From NCBI GenBank assembly GCA_028288705.1, contig JAQBNH010000011.1, positions 95,017 through 159,016 on the forward strand: a stretch of DNA of 64,000 bases, read 5' to 3'. The translations under genes were made by a program, and so were the position numbers. Of the stretch, positions 34,114 through 42,730 are shown piece after piece. The stretch comes from Ferruginibacter sp. GTDB taxonomy: Bacteria > Bacteroidota > Bacteroidia > Chitinophagales > Chitinophagaceae. The notes below the pieces were generated by a model that was not told the DNA's origin, searched no databases, and worked only from the letters and a program-made list of their open reading frames with translations. The number at the start of each line of letters is the position of its first letter. The first letter of the stretch is position 1.

Positions 34114-34398
34114 CTATAGATCCCTGCTAATAGATGTTTAATAATCATAGAACGTTTTGCAGTCTATACAGAGTAAAAATATCATGCACTTATCTGCACA
34201 TGTAACGTGTCAAACGCGCCACCACAAGAACTGCTTTTCACACTGGATATTACTTTGGGCGTGCCGCGCACTGTAGTAAAAGGCAGAAAACAATTCAATG
34301 AAACGGCTGCAATCCTCTGCCAGTTAGATGAAAACTCGGTCAGGCAAGATTGTACTAATAAAAATGATGTATATATTTGCCGTTCCGTAAACTAGAAA

Positions 34399-35247
34399 AT
34401 GGCGAAATCTGTAACTTCTATACCTGCTGTGCCCACAAATTTTGTTGGTTTAAAAGATATTGATAATCTTTCGTTGGCTGGAATAGGTGTCTGGCTAATT
34501 TGTATTGTTGTCCAAAGTTTTTTTCCATCAATGAATTCATATTGGTTAAGATGTATTGCCTTAGTTGTTTCTTTGACGTGGGCTATAATTCAATTCGCTA
34601 AGAATCAACAATGGCGAAACGGGGCGAGCTACTTGATAATAGCGATTAATGCTTGTTTAATTTTTGTTAGTGCGTCTGGGATGAACTCAGTAACCAGACA
34701 GAATCCTTTTTCTGGGGAAATGGTTGATGCAAATTTAGATACTATCAAAAAGAAGTCTCCCTTAAAAGCAGGCATTTTTAACTTAAATAAGCAAACAGAT
34801 TGGTTTCCCGACTATGAAATGATTAAGTTTATTGATACACTAAAATCAGAGATTACAATAAGGAACAATAGTATTGAAAACTATAAGAATTTGTTTTCTT
34901 ATTTAAAAGACGATATCAAAAGCAATACAACTGATAGAAAAGTTCTGGACATCATCAATAAGTTTAAGTTGAAAGATGAAAGTGATTCCAGCTATCTTGA
35001 CAAAATAAAAGAATCCTTTCAAAAGCGGATCGATTCCTTGCAACGCGTTATCACCCAAAAGGAAGCGAGCTTCTATACCCAGACGGAGACTGTTAATTTT
35101 GAGGGTCAGGACATGGATTTTAATCACTTTCTTGTGAGAAGTTTTAATATAATAGATAGCCTAAAACGTTCCGATAGCCGGAGCAGAGCGGTGTTAGATT
35201 TTATCAGGCAGACGAAAAAAATTCCTGCGAATATAGACTCGTTGTAG
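34399..35247 (+). CDS. Hypothetical membrane protein with cytosolic coiled coil
   Basis: The 282-residue product has three hydrophobic segments near the N-terminus (about residues 28-45, 52-68 and 77-92). A long charged helical region follows (IDTLKSEITIRNNSIENYKN, YLDKIKESFQKRIDSLQRVI). No family is recognised. It is isolated, with 285 bp before it and 484 bp after it free of genes. Confidence 0.6.
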   Translation: MAKSVTSIPAVPTNFVGLKDIDNLSLAGIGVWLICIVVQSFFPSMNSYWLRCIALVVSLTWAIIQFAKNQQWRNGASYLIIAINACLIFVSASGMNSVTRQNPFSGEMVDANLDTIKKKSPLKAGIFNLNKQTDWFPDYEMIKFIDTLKSEITIRNNSIENYKNLFSYLKDDIKSNTTDRKVLDIINKFKLKDESDSSYLDKIKESFQKRIDSLQRVITQKEASFYTQTETVNFEGQDMDFNHFLVRSFNIIDSLKRSDSRSRAVLDFIRQTKKIPANIDSL

Positions 35248-35731
35248 GAGAGCGATTGAAGTGGTCCTAATACATTAATCTACTTACCGAACTTTCTTTC
35301 GGTGCTAAGGCATATTGATTAACGCTCACGTTGCGCGTTGTAAAATATGGTATGCTGTTTTTCATTTGACTGCCAGTCAAATTGGCTGTTGCATGTCTCC
35401 AATCCGGTGACCTTCCGAGTAAATGCGTCGTTTTTTTTTGCCCTCCCCCTTATTGAACTTCAGCGTTTAGTTGAGTGAAGCCACGCTTTCCACATTCTTG
35501 GGATTTCGATGCAAGCTGCTTCACACTTAATATTTATCTATAAGAAGGCTAGTAAATATATATAAGTTAACCGGCCTGTCTGTGAGTAACCCCATTTTAT
35601 GTAGGCAGGGTGCATATCATATCCGTCAGTACGACAATTTTTAGGTAATAATGCCCCATTTTTTTAGAAACCCATCAATTGATTATGAGATTCCATAAAC
35701 GAATATTAGTCTTGATGAAAATTTATCCCCT
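35248..35731. other. Gene-free stretch
   Basis: I see only a small hairpin (ACCGAA/TTCGGT at 35286-35303), without a T-run. No reading frame of note or repeat is present. Confidence 0.5.
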
Positions 35732-36412
35732 ATGCTTATTACAATCACTTATCGTTTATTTCAGCTCGGCTACATACTCGTTGCCCTGTTTGGCATCGGC
35801 GCAATTGTCGCCCAACTAACTAATGAACCGCTAACCATGCAACTATCCAATACACAACTGGTCCTGGGGAAAAATGGTATCTCTGGCAATGCCATCATCC
35901 AGGAGACCGATCAGGCGTTCATCAGTATTGATCGCGCCAGCAGTCATGCCCCGGCGGGCGTTTCCAACAGGACTAGATTGTCAGACGGAGTGCTTCGGCA
36001 ACGCATCCAGGTTATGCCGGCCACAAACGGGGAACGTATCGCCATGATCTGCTATGATCTCCTCTATTACAGCAGTCTCTCCCTGGCATTTTATGCGCTC
36101 TACCGGCTCTTCCGCAATTTCCATCTTGGACGTTACTTCTTCCCGGAGAATGCGCGATACCTGCGTTTTGCCGGTTGGTTACTATTATTACAGGCTTTGC
36201 TCGGGTTCGGAATGACGGGCTTATTCCTATCAGGGGTGAAGCTGACTAAAATGTCATTAATGACCAATGGCATGGGTGCAGCCAGCAGTGCTATTCATTT
36301 TCCGATTGAGCTCGACGGGATTTCGTTAACCCTTGCGGTATCCATGCTGGTGCTCGGAAGTATATTTCAAAAAGCAACATCGTTAAAAAACGCCCACGAA
36401 ACCATTGTCTAA
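35732..36412 (+). CDS. DUF2975-like membrane protein
   Basis: The 226-residue product has about four membrane spans: residues 5-27, 107-125, 142-164 and 198-214, with an extracytoplasmic loop between the first two. The layout and the immediately following YozG-type regulator (9-bp gap) match the DUF2975-YozG pair common in Firmicutes and Bacteroidota. The function is unknown. Confidence 0.7.
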   Translation: MLITITYRLFQLGYILVALFGIGAIVAQLTNEPLTMQLSNTQLVLGKNGISGNAIIQETDQAFISIDRASSHAPAGVSNRTRLSDGVLRQRIQVMPATNGERIAMICYDLLYYSSLSLAFYALYRLFRNFHLGRYFFPENARYLRFAGWLLLLQALLGFGMTGLFLSGVKLTKMSLMTNGMGAASSAIHFPIELDGISLTLAVSMLVLGSIFQKATSLKNAHETIV

Positions 36413-36421
36413 ATTTTTGTT

Positions 36422-36664
36422 ATGCAAGTAAATGTAATCCTGGACATCATGATGGTGCGCCGGAAAATGAGTCTGAATGAACTCTGTGAAAAAGTTGATA
36501 TAACGCTCTCCACCTTATCCATCCTGAAAACCGGAAAGGCTACCGGCATTCGTTTTACCACTTTAGCAGCCATTTGTAAAGCATTGAATTGTGAGATCAC
36601 AGATATTTTAGAACTGGATAAAACGGATGAAACTTTTGCTGAGGTTGCCTGGACCGAACCCTGA
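36422..36664 (+). CDS. YozG-like XRE family HTH regulator
   Basis: The 80-residue single-domain Cro/C1-type regulator (MSLNELCEKVDITLSTLSIL ... FTTLAAICKALNCEITDILE) is paired with the DUF2975 gene upstream. It is a paralogue of the regulator at 29963, sharing the MSLNEL-...-TLSxLSILK-GKA-...-AICKAL-C pattern. Confidence 0.88.
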   Translation: MQVNVILDIMMVRRKMSLNELCEKVDITLSTLSILKTGKATGIRFTTLAAICKALNCEITDILELDKTDETFAEVAWTEP

Positions 36665-36729
36665 TGATCATAGGGCGGGGGCGCCGCAAAAAGTTTCAAC
36701 CTTAATTATTAATTACTCAATTTAAGAAC

Positions 36730-36990
36730 ATGGTACCGTCTTTAAATACAGGCCATCCATCCACTTCGCCACGCCGCTATTTTATCATACGCGCCTATTC
36801 TGTCAAAGAATTGCTGGCACTTTATAACATTTCATCCAAGCGATTCGCAAGAATCTTATCGCCTTACCGTGATTTGATCGGCCCGATGCAGGGCCGCACT
36901 TATTCACCCTTGCAGGTAGAACGTATCCTCGCCTGCATTGGCACACCACGTGTACTGGATGTAACAGAAATGGAACCGCTGCAGGATTGA
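36730..36990 (+). CDS. Small putative DNA-binding protein
   Basis: The 86-residue basic protein has the pattern YSVKELLALYNISSKRFARI, a likely winged or simple HTH, followed by GRTYSPLQVERILACIGTPR. It resembles DUF4248-like small proteins of Bacteroidota mobile elements; that is by layout only. A hairpin (37040-37064) follows. Confidence 0.55.
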   Translation: MVPSLNTGHPSTSPRRYFIIRAYSVKELLALYNISSKRFARILSPYRDLIGPMQGRTYSPLQVERILACIGTPRVLDVTEMEPLQD

Positions 36991-37039
36991 TCTGCTGGTA
37001 AGCATATACTGGACAAAGTGCAACGATAGCAGGTAAAAA

Positions 37040-37064
37040 GAATCCCCGGCGTGTGCGGGGATTC
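37040..37064. terminator. Hairpin, possible terminator without T-run
   Basis: The GAATCCCCG/CGGGGATTC arms are 9 bp with a 7-nt loop, about 50 bp after the small DNA-binding gene. No T-run follows, so termination is uncertain. Confidence 0.5.
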
Positions 37065-37165
37065 ACAAAAAGGATTTAAAACGCATACCAATTTAGGGTT
37101 TTTTAAAGATATATATGCCCGTATAAAACTTTTTTTTGCGCGGGTACTTTTTAAACTAAGACGCT

Positions 37166-37236
37166 TATCTTTGCGCCGGTTTTTCATAGGATATTGGATT
37201 TAAAGCGGGGCTGAATTTTTATTCCGGCCCTTTTTT
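37166..37236 (+). ncRNA. Candidate small RNA, copy 1 (promoter, leader, terminator)
   Basis: A -7 box TATCTTTG (37166-37173) is followed 7 nt later by TTTTCATAGGATATTGGATT, then a GGGC-GAAT/ATTC-GCCC hairpin and TTTTTT. The whole transcript would be about 55-60 nt and encodes no protein. Copy 2 at 37659 has the same order and the same core. Confidence 0.55.
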
Positions 37237-37273
37237 ATGCCCTGGATTAAAACACGGCTTTTTAGGACGGTAG

Positions 37274-37645
37274 TTAAATAGAGGCTCCCGCTTTGGTAAC
37301 AGCAACCAGGTAGCTGCTTAATATTTCTGAATAAGGCGGGCGGGGCGTAAATGTAATATGTTGTTGGGTGGCTTCGAAAATTTTCACTGTGCCTATTTCC
37401 AACTGATCAACCCTCATCAATATAGATAGGGTGCACCCAACTGCCTCTGGCATGTTGTTCTCGCCCTTGAGGATAGTGACAGGTACATGTTGCCCTCCTG
37501 TTTTCTCCCCGGATATACCGCCGCGAACGAAATTTTCCCTCCACTCGCTATAAATTTTTGTAACTAGCGCGTCTACTTTTTCTTTCAGAATACCTTCTAA
37601 TGCATCAACGGATATGTATTGGCGCAGGGGGAGGTGCGCATGCAT
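37274..37645 (-). CDS. Hypothetical protein between two sRNA-like units
   Basis: The 123-residue soluble protein (YISVDALEGILKEKVDALVT ... CTLSILMRVDQLEIGTVKIF) has no recognised domain. Both homologous sRNA-like units lie outside it in direct orientation, opposite to this gene. The start at 37645 lies 13 bp from the -7 box of unit 2, which reads away from it. Confidence 0.6.
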   Translation of the reverse strand: MHAHLPLRQYISVDALEGILKEKVDALVTKIYSEWRENFVRGGISGEKTGGQHVPVTILKGENNMPEAVGCTLSILMRVDQLEIGTVKIFEATQQHITFTPRPPYSEILSSYLVAVTKAGASI

Positions 37646-37658
37646 GTTGGGAAACTAT

Positions 37659-37724
37659 TATATTTGCACGAGTTTTCATAGGGTACGGATTAAATACGGG
37701 GCCAGGTTTCTACCTAGCCCTTTT
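37659..37724 (+). ncRNA. Candidate small RNA, copy 2
   Basis: A -7 box TATATTTG (37659-37666) is followed 6 nt later by TTTTCATAGGGTACGGATTA, then a GGGC-AGGT/ACCT-GCCC hairpin and TTTT. The stem bases differ from copy 1 but pairing is kept, which is covariation in support of a real RNA hairpin. Confidence 0.55.
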
Positions 37725-37836
37725 ATGTTGAATGGGACTGCAATCCTTTTTAGCTTTCACCATCACCGAAATTCGTGGAAAGAATAAGTTCTTGCGTTCT
37801 ACCCGGTATTGCTTTTCACATTGGATCCAACTGCGT

Positions 37837-38157
37837 TTATTTGGGCTGCTTTTTACCTTTAATAAATGTTATCGCAGCGTTTATCTCCATATCCATCTGT
37901 TCCACCGCTTCATAAAAACTATCACTCTTGCGAAAATCATCAAACACGGATTGATCCAATAACTTTTTAACAGCCTTGATCCCGGCCTCAAATTTATCGA
38001 GGTTGCCACTGCCGCCGGTCATAGGATCTTCTCTAAATTGATTCATGATTGTTTCGAAATCGAGCAGGATTTTTTTGGCGAAGACGGCCGCCTCGAAAGA
38101 ATAGGTTTTTGGAATCTTTTTCCTAAGCTCTTCCAGGAAGATCACGTTTTCATTCAT
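37837..38157 (-). CDS. Hypothetical helical protein
   Basis: From the ATG at 38157 the product is 106 residues, nearly all helix (VIFLEELRKKIPKTYSFEAA, FEAGIKAVKKLLDQSVFDDF), with a lysine-rich end. An in-frame extension to 38223 adds a cysteine/lysine-rich stretch without support. No family is recognised. Confidence 0.55.
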   Translation of the reverse strand: MNENVIFLEELRKKIPKTYSFEAAVFAKKILLDFETIMNQFREDPMTGGSGNLDKFEAGIKAVKKLLDQSVFDDFRKSDSFYEAVEQMDMEINAAITFIKGKKQPK

Positions 38158-38223
38158 GATTAAATTTAACTGTTTCCCTGCTTTCTTGCAAGAGTAGAAA
38201 TATAAGACATGGGTTGTTATCAA

Positions 38224-39043
38224 TAAAACTCCTGCTTACAGCATCACGTCTCCCTCTGCGCATCTGGTTAGCCGCTGCTTTCAGGTACTAGTACCTAATG
38301 AAACATCCGAAAACTCCGCGAAATTGTTTGTATAAAGTAACGATGTAAACTTAAAGTCCACAGGCTACCCAGACAAAGTCCTCATAAGCCTCGAAGAACT
38401 TGGGAGGTTTAGGTTTTGTCAAAAAAGTGGGGCGTTAGCACCAACTTATTGAGACGTGAAGCAGCCTACGCCAAGTTGACTTTTATTAGGAAGTTTCATG
38501 ATGCGACAGTGAACTCAGGTTTTATAATACGAAAACTTTACGAATTTTATTTTGCCATCGCGACGTAGAATACAGATATTGACAGGAGTGAATTGTGGAT
38601 ATAGATGCTTAAAGAAAATGCAGAGTAGATGTTCGCAATTGCTGAGTTTGCATAGGAGCAAGCGCAAGATTTTAAGGAAATAATGATTGATAAATACTGA
38701 TACTTGGGAAACCATCATCGATTTTGATAAATCTCTGAAAGTTGAAAAATTTATCGGGAAGCAAGTTTGCAAGAAGAAGTGAAAAGGTGAGAAGTAAAAA
38801 TCATGCACGAAAATATTACTTAGGCAGATAATTTACTGGAAGATCATTTCTTCGATCTCACACCTAAATCCGCGACTGCCTTTCTAGCCTTAAATGCAGG
38901 AGGTATGACCAAACCAATTTTCTGGGATACGCACGATTCCACTTTACTTCTCATGAGGTGGTGAGTAAATTCAGGGGGAAAGGAGCTGGAAATAATCTTA
39001 TATTTATTCAATTCATTTTCGATTTAATAATTAATTCTGTTCG
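38224..39043. other. Gene-free stretch, possibly decayed
   Basis: No convincing gene is seen. A 97-codon minus-strand frame (38515-38808) is Phe/Leu/Cys-rich and unlike a real protein. The plus strand shows short protein-like pieces (MLKENAE, EQAQDFKEIMIDKY) broken by stops, which may be a decayed gene. A perfect 14-bp palindrome AGGTACTAGTACCT lies at 38283-38296. Confidence 0.4.
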
Positions 39044-40225
39044 ATGGAAAGATTTGAGTTTCCTAAAATAATTACAATTTCGACTTTAGAAGAGTTGCAA
39101 ATAACCCTAAATCAAGATTTGGTCAAAAGCCATGATTTTTTCGTGCCTGTAGCCTTTGATCATATCGGCTTCGGTGTTTTGCCTCAGGCGATAATTATTT
39201 TTCAAACTTGGATAAGGAATTGCAAGCAGGGGGATCTCATTATAAGCGTCGAAATAGATGACGACGTTTCCCTTAGAGAGTTCGCATGCAGCTATCTAGG
39301 ATATGTAATCTTGTCTTGTGCCTGGAAACACAAAGAAATTATCAATCACAGAAAAGAACCCCTAAAAGGATTGTTTAAGCACTACACAGAACTGTTTCAC
39401 AAGAAAATTGATTTTTTGCAAGACTTGCCAAACGATTCCATTCTAATACCTTTTTTCGACCATTATTCAAAACAAAAGGGACTTTCACACTGGTTTTACA
39501 ACCAAAATTTTCAGTTTGCGGGGTCTCCTCAGGAAATTGAGTCGTCTGTGTACAGAATTTTTTCAGAACTAGGAAAGATTTATCGGTCTAAAATTGTCAA
39601 AAATGTCAAAGCTATTATTGATGATCTGGAGATAATCATTTGGGAACTTCTTAAGAACACCGCGGACCATGCTACTAAGGATCATTTAAATCAAGTTGAC
39701 CTGTCTCCAAATACAAGAGGAGTCTTTTTCAAGATCCATCGTAGCAGTAAGAAAAATTTTATTCAAATATCTAAAAGTCATAGTGGTCTGCAAAACTATC
39801 TTTCAAGCATGCTGCAGGAGGGGGATAATTTTCTGCTGGAAATTACGGTGTATGACACTGGGCCCGGAATGGTTAAAAGATACTGCGGGGAAAAATGGAA
39901 CAACAATACGCACACGGACGATGAGGTTTCAATAATAAAAAAATGCTTGTGTAAAGGTCTCTCGTCTGCACCTGGACTTAAAGGGACCGCAAAGGGATAT
40001 GGTCTAAATAATGTGTTAATGACCCTGAGTGAAAAGCAAGGTTTTTTACAAATCAGAACGGGAAGAACTAATTTATATCGTGATTTAGCAAAAGCTCCAC
40101 ATTTCGCAACGTCTGACTACACAAGCATCGAACTTCAAGACGTTACGACTAATAGTCCGTCAACTTTTTCAACAGCCCCAGAGTCGATCGGTACTATTGT
40201 TACTATGTTTTATCCCTTAAAATAA
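39044..40225 (+). CDS. GHKL-type ATPase
   Basis: The 393-residue protein carries the Bergerat ATP-binding fold: N-box ELLKNTADHA (E201, N205), G1 box DTGPGM (D271, G273, G275) and G2 box GTAKGYGL (G314, G318, G320). This is the fold of Hsp90, MutL, gyrase B and histidine kinases. No dimerisation/phosphoacceptor domain, response-regulator receiver or MutL transducer domain is visible. The first 180 residues form an unrecognised N-terminal domain. It is therefore a stand-alone GHKL ATPase, likely a switch whose partner is the next gene, 4 bp downstream. The gene is AT-rich compared with the housekeeping genes, suggesting transfer. Confidence 0.82.
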   Translation: MERFEFPKIITISTLEELQITLNQDLVKSHDFFVPVAFDHIGFGVLPQAIIIFQTWIRNCKQGDLIISVEIDDDVSLREFACSYLGYVILSCAWKHKEIINHRKEPLKGLFKHYTELFHKKIDFLQDLPNDSILIPFFDHYSKQKGLSHWFYNQNFQFAGSPQEIESSVYRIFSELGKIYRSKIVKNVKAIIDDLEIIIWELLKNTADHATKDHLNQVDLSPNTRGVFFKIHRSSKKNFIQISKSHSGLQNYLSSMLQEGDNFLLEITVYDTGPGMVKRYCGEKWNNNTHTDDEVSIIKKCLCKGLSSAPGLKGTAKGYGLNNVLMTLSEKQGFLQIRTGRTNLYRDLAKAPHFATSDYTSIELQDVTTNSPSTFSTAPESIGTIVTMFYPLK

Positions 40226-40229
40226 CCCG

Positions 40230-42572
40230 ATGAACAAATTCTATCTTTTTAGTTTTACGAGAGAATACGAGGTTAAAGATAAGGGTGGTCGCCAGGAAAA
40301 GTTTCTGGTCGTTTGTTATCCTTATAAGCATCTCTCTGCAAATCCAACAGACATTTATAACCAGCTTAGAACTTACTTCCAATACAATATTTTACCTGAT
40401 AAAATAGTTGTACTCTGTGCAAAGTTTAATGAAACTGAAATCATTAATTTATTTAGGGATGACTCGGAATTATACAAGTATATTCCATTATTTACGCCAG
40501 ATAATGGCAAAGAAAACATCAGTATCCATTCACTTCAACAAAATGGAATTTTTCAATATCAAGAAGGATTCAAAATCGAACATACTCTGCTATCAGAAAT
40601 ACTCAATCGCGGCCTTGTCAAGATATTTGTGGACAAAGGGGGGCTGATCGTATCCCAATCTGCTCATCATTTTGTTTTTCCTTCCGGTAAGCATAGTGAT
40701 AGGTTTTTAAGACCGGGGAATGTTTTATTGGAGGGCATACATATAAATTATATCGCTTTTGCATTATTTGCACATTTAAAAGGTAGAAAATTCACTTCAA
40801 TTTATTGTGACACCTCATCTATAAACTCTTTGGCATTTGCTTATGTAATTTTATTGAGGGAGTTTTTTCCGAGATTTATTGGTTCTGTGGAAGTTGAAAG
40901 CTTTGGTTCCTATATCGGCTTCGAAAGGGGAAAGTTTTCGGCTCCTCTAAATTCACTTTTCTTGATTTCATCGAGTACTTCGGGTAGTATTATTGAAAGA
41001 ATGGTAAATGATCGAAAACAGAATATTAAAATGGAAAATATATCTATTATTTATGGGTTAGACATTCCAGTAAAATTTGCCGATTCGTTAGTTTGCAATT
41101 TGAACCATCAGGAAAGTAGCAATCCCCAAGGTTTGTTGTCATTTGAATCATACAACGTAAGCAAAGGCATATCCTGTAAATTTTGTTCGGACAGATCGAC
41201 AGCAATTGATGTTCAGGGGGACGTTTTTCTCTTAGAAAAACCTTCGGTCAAGGGAATCCTACTTTCAGTTCATGACAACCCTACTTTTTTAAAGAAATTT
41301 TCTGAATATTTTATTAAATCGGATAAAAAGGAAGGCCTGATCAAATGTTATTACAAAGAAAATAGTACAGATGATAAGAAATATGAAATATACTTGGACA
41401 TCAATGTAATATTAAGAGAATGGTATAGGAGGACTGACAGCCATCCTTTTAAAAAAATATTTTCGAAAATAGAAAAATTTGTTTTTCAAAATATACCTGC
41501 TTCAACTAAATATTTAGTTGTATTGCCTGACCAATCTTCTATTCAGTTTGCCAAACTTATCAAGTCTATCTTGCACTCTTACAATGTCAACATTCCAGTA
41601 AAGAATGTTATAGGGATTCAAGATTTGAAAAGTATCGACAAGAATGGTAAAGGGGCAATTGTAATTGTAAGTGCTTCCATCACAACTGGTCGAAATCTTT
41701 TGTATATAAGCAGGGCTCTGCGGGAATTTGAGGATACTTATCGAAAAACCTATTTTACATTTTTAAGTAGACCTGCTAATAAAAAGCACTTCGAATTTCT
41801 GGAATCCAACTTGTCGCTCGGCGAATTTGGTAAAGGCACACATAAGATGAATTACATTGAACAAATATTGTGTGCTCAAGAAGCACACAATACGCCTTGG
41901 CATATCGAAAAAGAATTTTTAAAATCTTTAGAAGAATTTTGCGAGGATAATGAACTTTCGAAATCGACAAAGGATTTCTGCGGCAAACGGCTTAATAACC
42001 TAAACAATAGTGGAAAAAAGAAAAGACTGACTAACAACCTTTTTTTTCCTTCATTGACAGGTAAAGTCTTAAAAATTAATAAGGGGTTTGCATTTGCACC
42101 GACATTATCACACTTTATTGAAACATCAACCCAAGCTGATGTTTACTTTATCATCTCAACGATTTTAAATGAACTACGATGTAGCGGCACCTTAAATCAA
42201 AGCGAATATGTTAGAAATTTATTAGAACCCGGAAATTTTGTTAGGTTCAACGACGGTATTATCCAAGCTGCATTATTGCGGGCCGCCAGACCCGAGGAAT
42301 TGCGGTATGATCTATCATATGAGATGGCTTTGCAGATGCAGGACATCTTAATCGATATGATCAATCATTCTGATGATGAACATGCCGAAGCATTAACTGA
42401 ATTTTTGTATGCTATAGCTATTAAAAAGCTTAGGATCCCAAACAGAGTTATCGAAAAGTGTATAAAACTTATAACCGAAAAGCAATTATTAAAAAAAGAT
42501 TCGATTCTGAACGGTCTCATTGCCTTCATTCGGCAGAAGGTGGTGACAGCGCAGTCGACTTCAGCAACATGA
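40230..42572 (+). CDS. Large protein with two phosphoribosyltransferase-like cores
   Basis: The 780-residue protein shows an orotate-phosphoribosyltransferase-like entry FVFPSGKHSDRFLRPGNVL (residues 148-166) and a first PRPP-loop-like strand-turn FLISSSTSGSI (245-255). A second such element, AIVIVSASITTGRNLLYIS (476-494), is preceded by a strand-helix unit YLVVLPDQSSIQFAKLIKSI. A CKFC pair (316-319) lies between the cores. Typical PRTases have two acidic residues just before the TTG; here they are Ser/Ala, so ribose-phosphate catalysis is doubtful and nucleotide or PRPP binding is more likely. The last 250 residues are helical. It is encoded 4 bp after the GHKL ATPase gene, so the two are a likely operon and complex. 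Confidence 0.65.
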   Translation: MNKFYLFSFTREYEVKDKGGRQEKFLVVCYPYKHLSANPTDIYNQLRTYFQYNILPDKIVVLCAKFNETEIINLFRDDSELYKYIPLFTPDNGKENISIHSLQQNGIFQYQEGFKIEHTLLSEILNRGLVKIFVDKGGLIVSQSAHHFVFPSGKHSDRFLRPGNVLLEGIHINYIAFALFAHLKGRKFTSIYCDTSSINSLAFAYVILLREFFPRFIGSVEVESFGSYIGFERGKFSAPLNSLFLISSSTSGSIIERMVNDRKQNIKMENISIIYGLDIPVKFADSLVCNLNHQESSNPQGLLSFESYNVSKGISCKFCSDRSTAIDVQGDVFLLEKPSVKGILLSVHDNPTFLKKFSEYFIKSDKKEGLIKCYYKENSTDDKKYEIYLDINVILREWYRRTDSHPFKKIFSKIEKFVFQNIPASTKYLVVLPDQSSIQFAKLIKSILHSYNVNIPVKNVIGIQDLKSIDKNGKGAIVIVSASITTGRNLLYISRALREFEDTYRKTYFTFLSRPANKKHFEFLESNLSLGEFGKGTHKMNYIEQILCAQEAHNTPWHIEKEFLKSLEEFCEDNELSKSTKDFCGKRLNNLNNSGKKKRLTNNLFFPSLTGKVLKINKGFAFAPTLSHFIETSTQADVYFIISTILNELRCSGTLNQSEYVRNLLEPGNFVRFNDGIIQAALLRAARPEELRYDLSYEMALQMQDILIDMINHSDDEHAEALTEFLYAIAIKKLRIPNRVIEKCIKLITEKQLLKKDSILNGLIAFIRQKVVTAQSTSAT

Positions 42573-42630
42573 CGGAAAAATATTTACGATTCGCCGTTCT
42601 AACTGGAATGCTGACAAGAACTTAATAAGC

Positions 42631-42723
42631 GTGGCTACTTTGGAGTTGGTCACAGCTGTGGCTTCTTGGTTTATAATACTGTTTCTAGTTTACCGCATAT
42701 TCAAAACTCTAATTCAAAAATAA
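42631..42723 (+). CDS. Possible 30-residue single-span membrane peptide
   Basis: A GTG-started frame reads MATLELVTAVASWFIILFLV followed by YRIFKTLIQK: one hydrophobic span with a basic tail. It ends 7 bp before the tcmP start and begins 58 bp after the PRTase-like gene. No ribosome-binding site is clear, and the frame also runs open upstream, so it may be chance. Confidence 0.3.
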   Translation: MATLELVTAVASWFIILFLVYRIFKTLIQK

Positions 42724-42730
42724 TTGACTG

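Noticed and set aside
34207-34395. 62-codon frame starting with GTG
   Set aside because: No start signal, composition unlike neighbours, and no recognisable protein features; probably chance.
38515-38808. 97-codon minus-strand frame
   Set aside because: Phe/Leu/Cys-rich translation typical of the antisense of AT-rich DNA, with no promoter or family resemblance.
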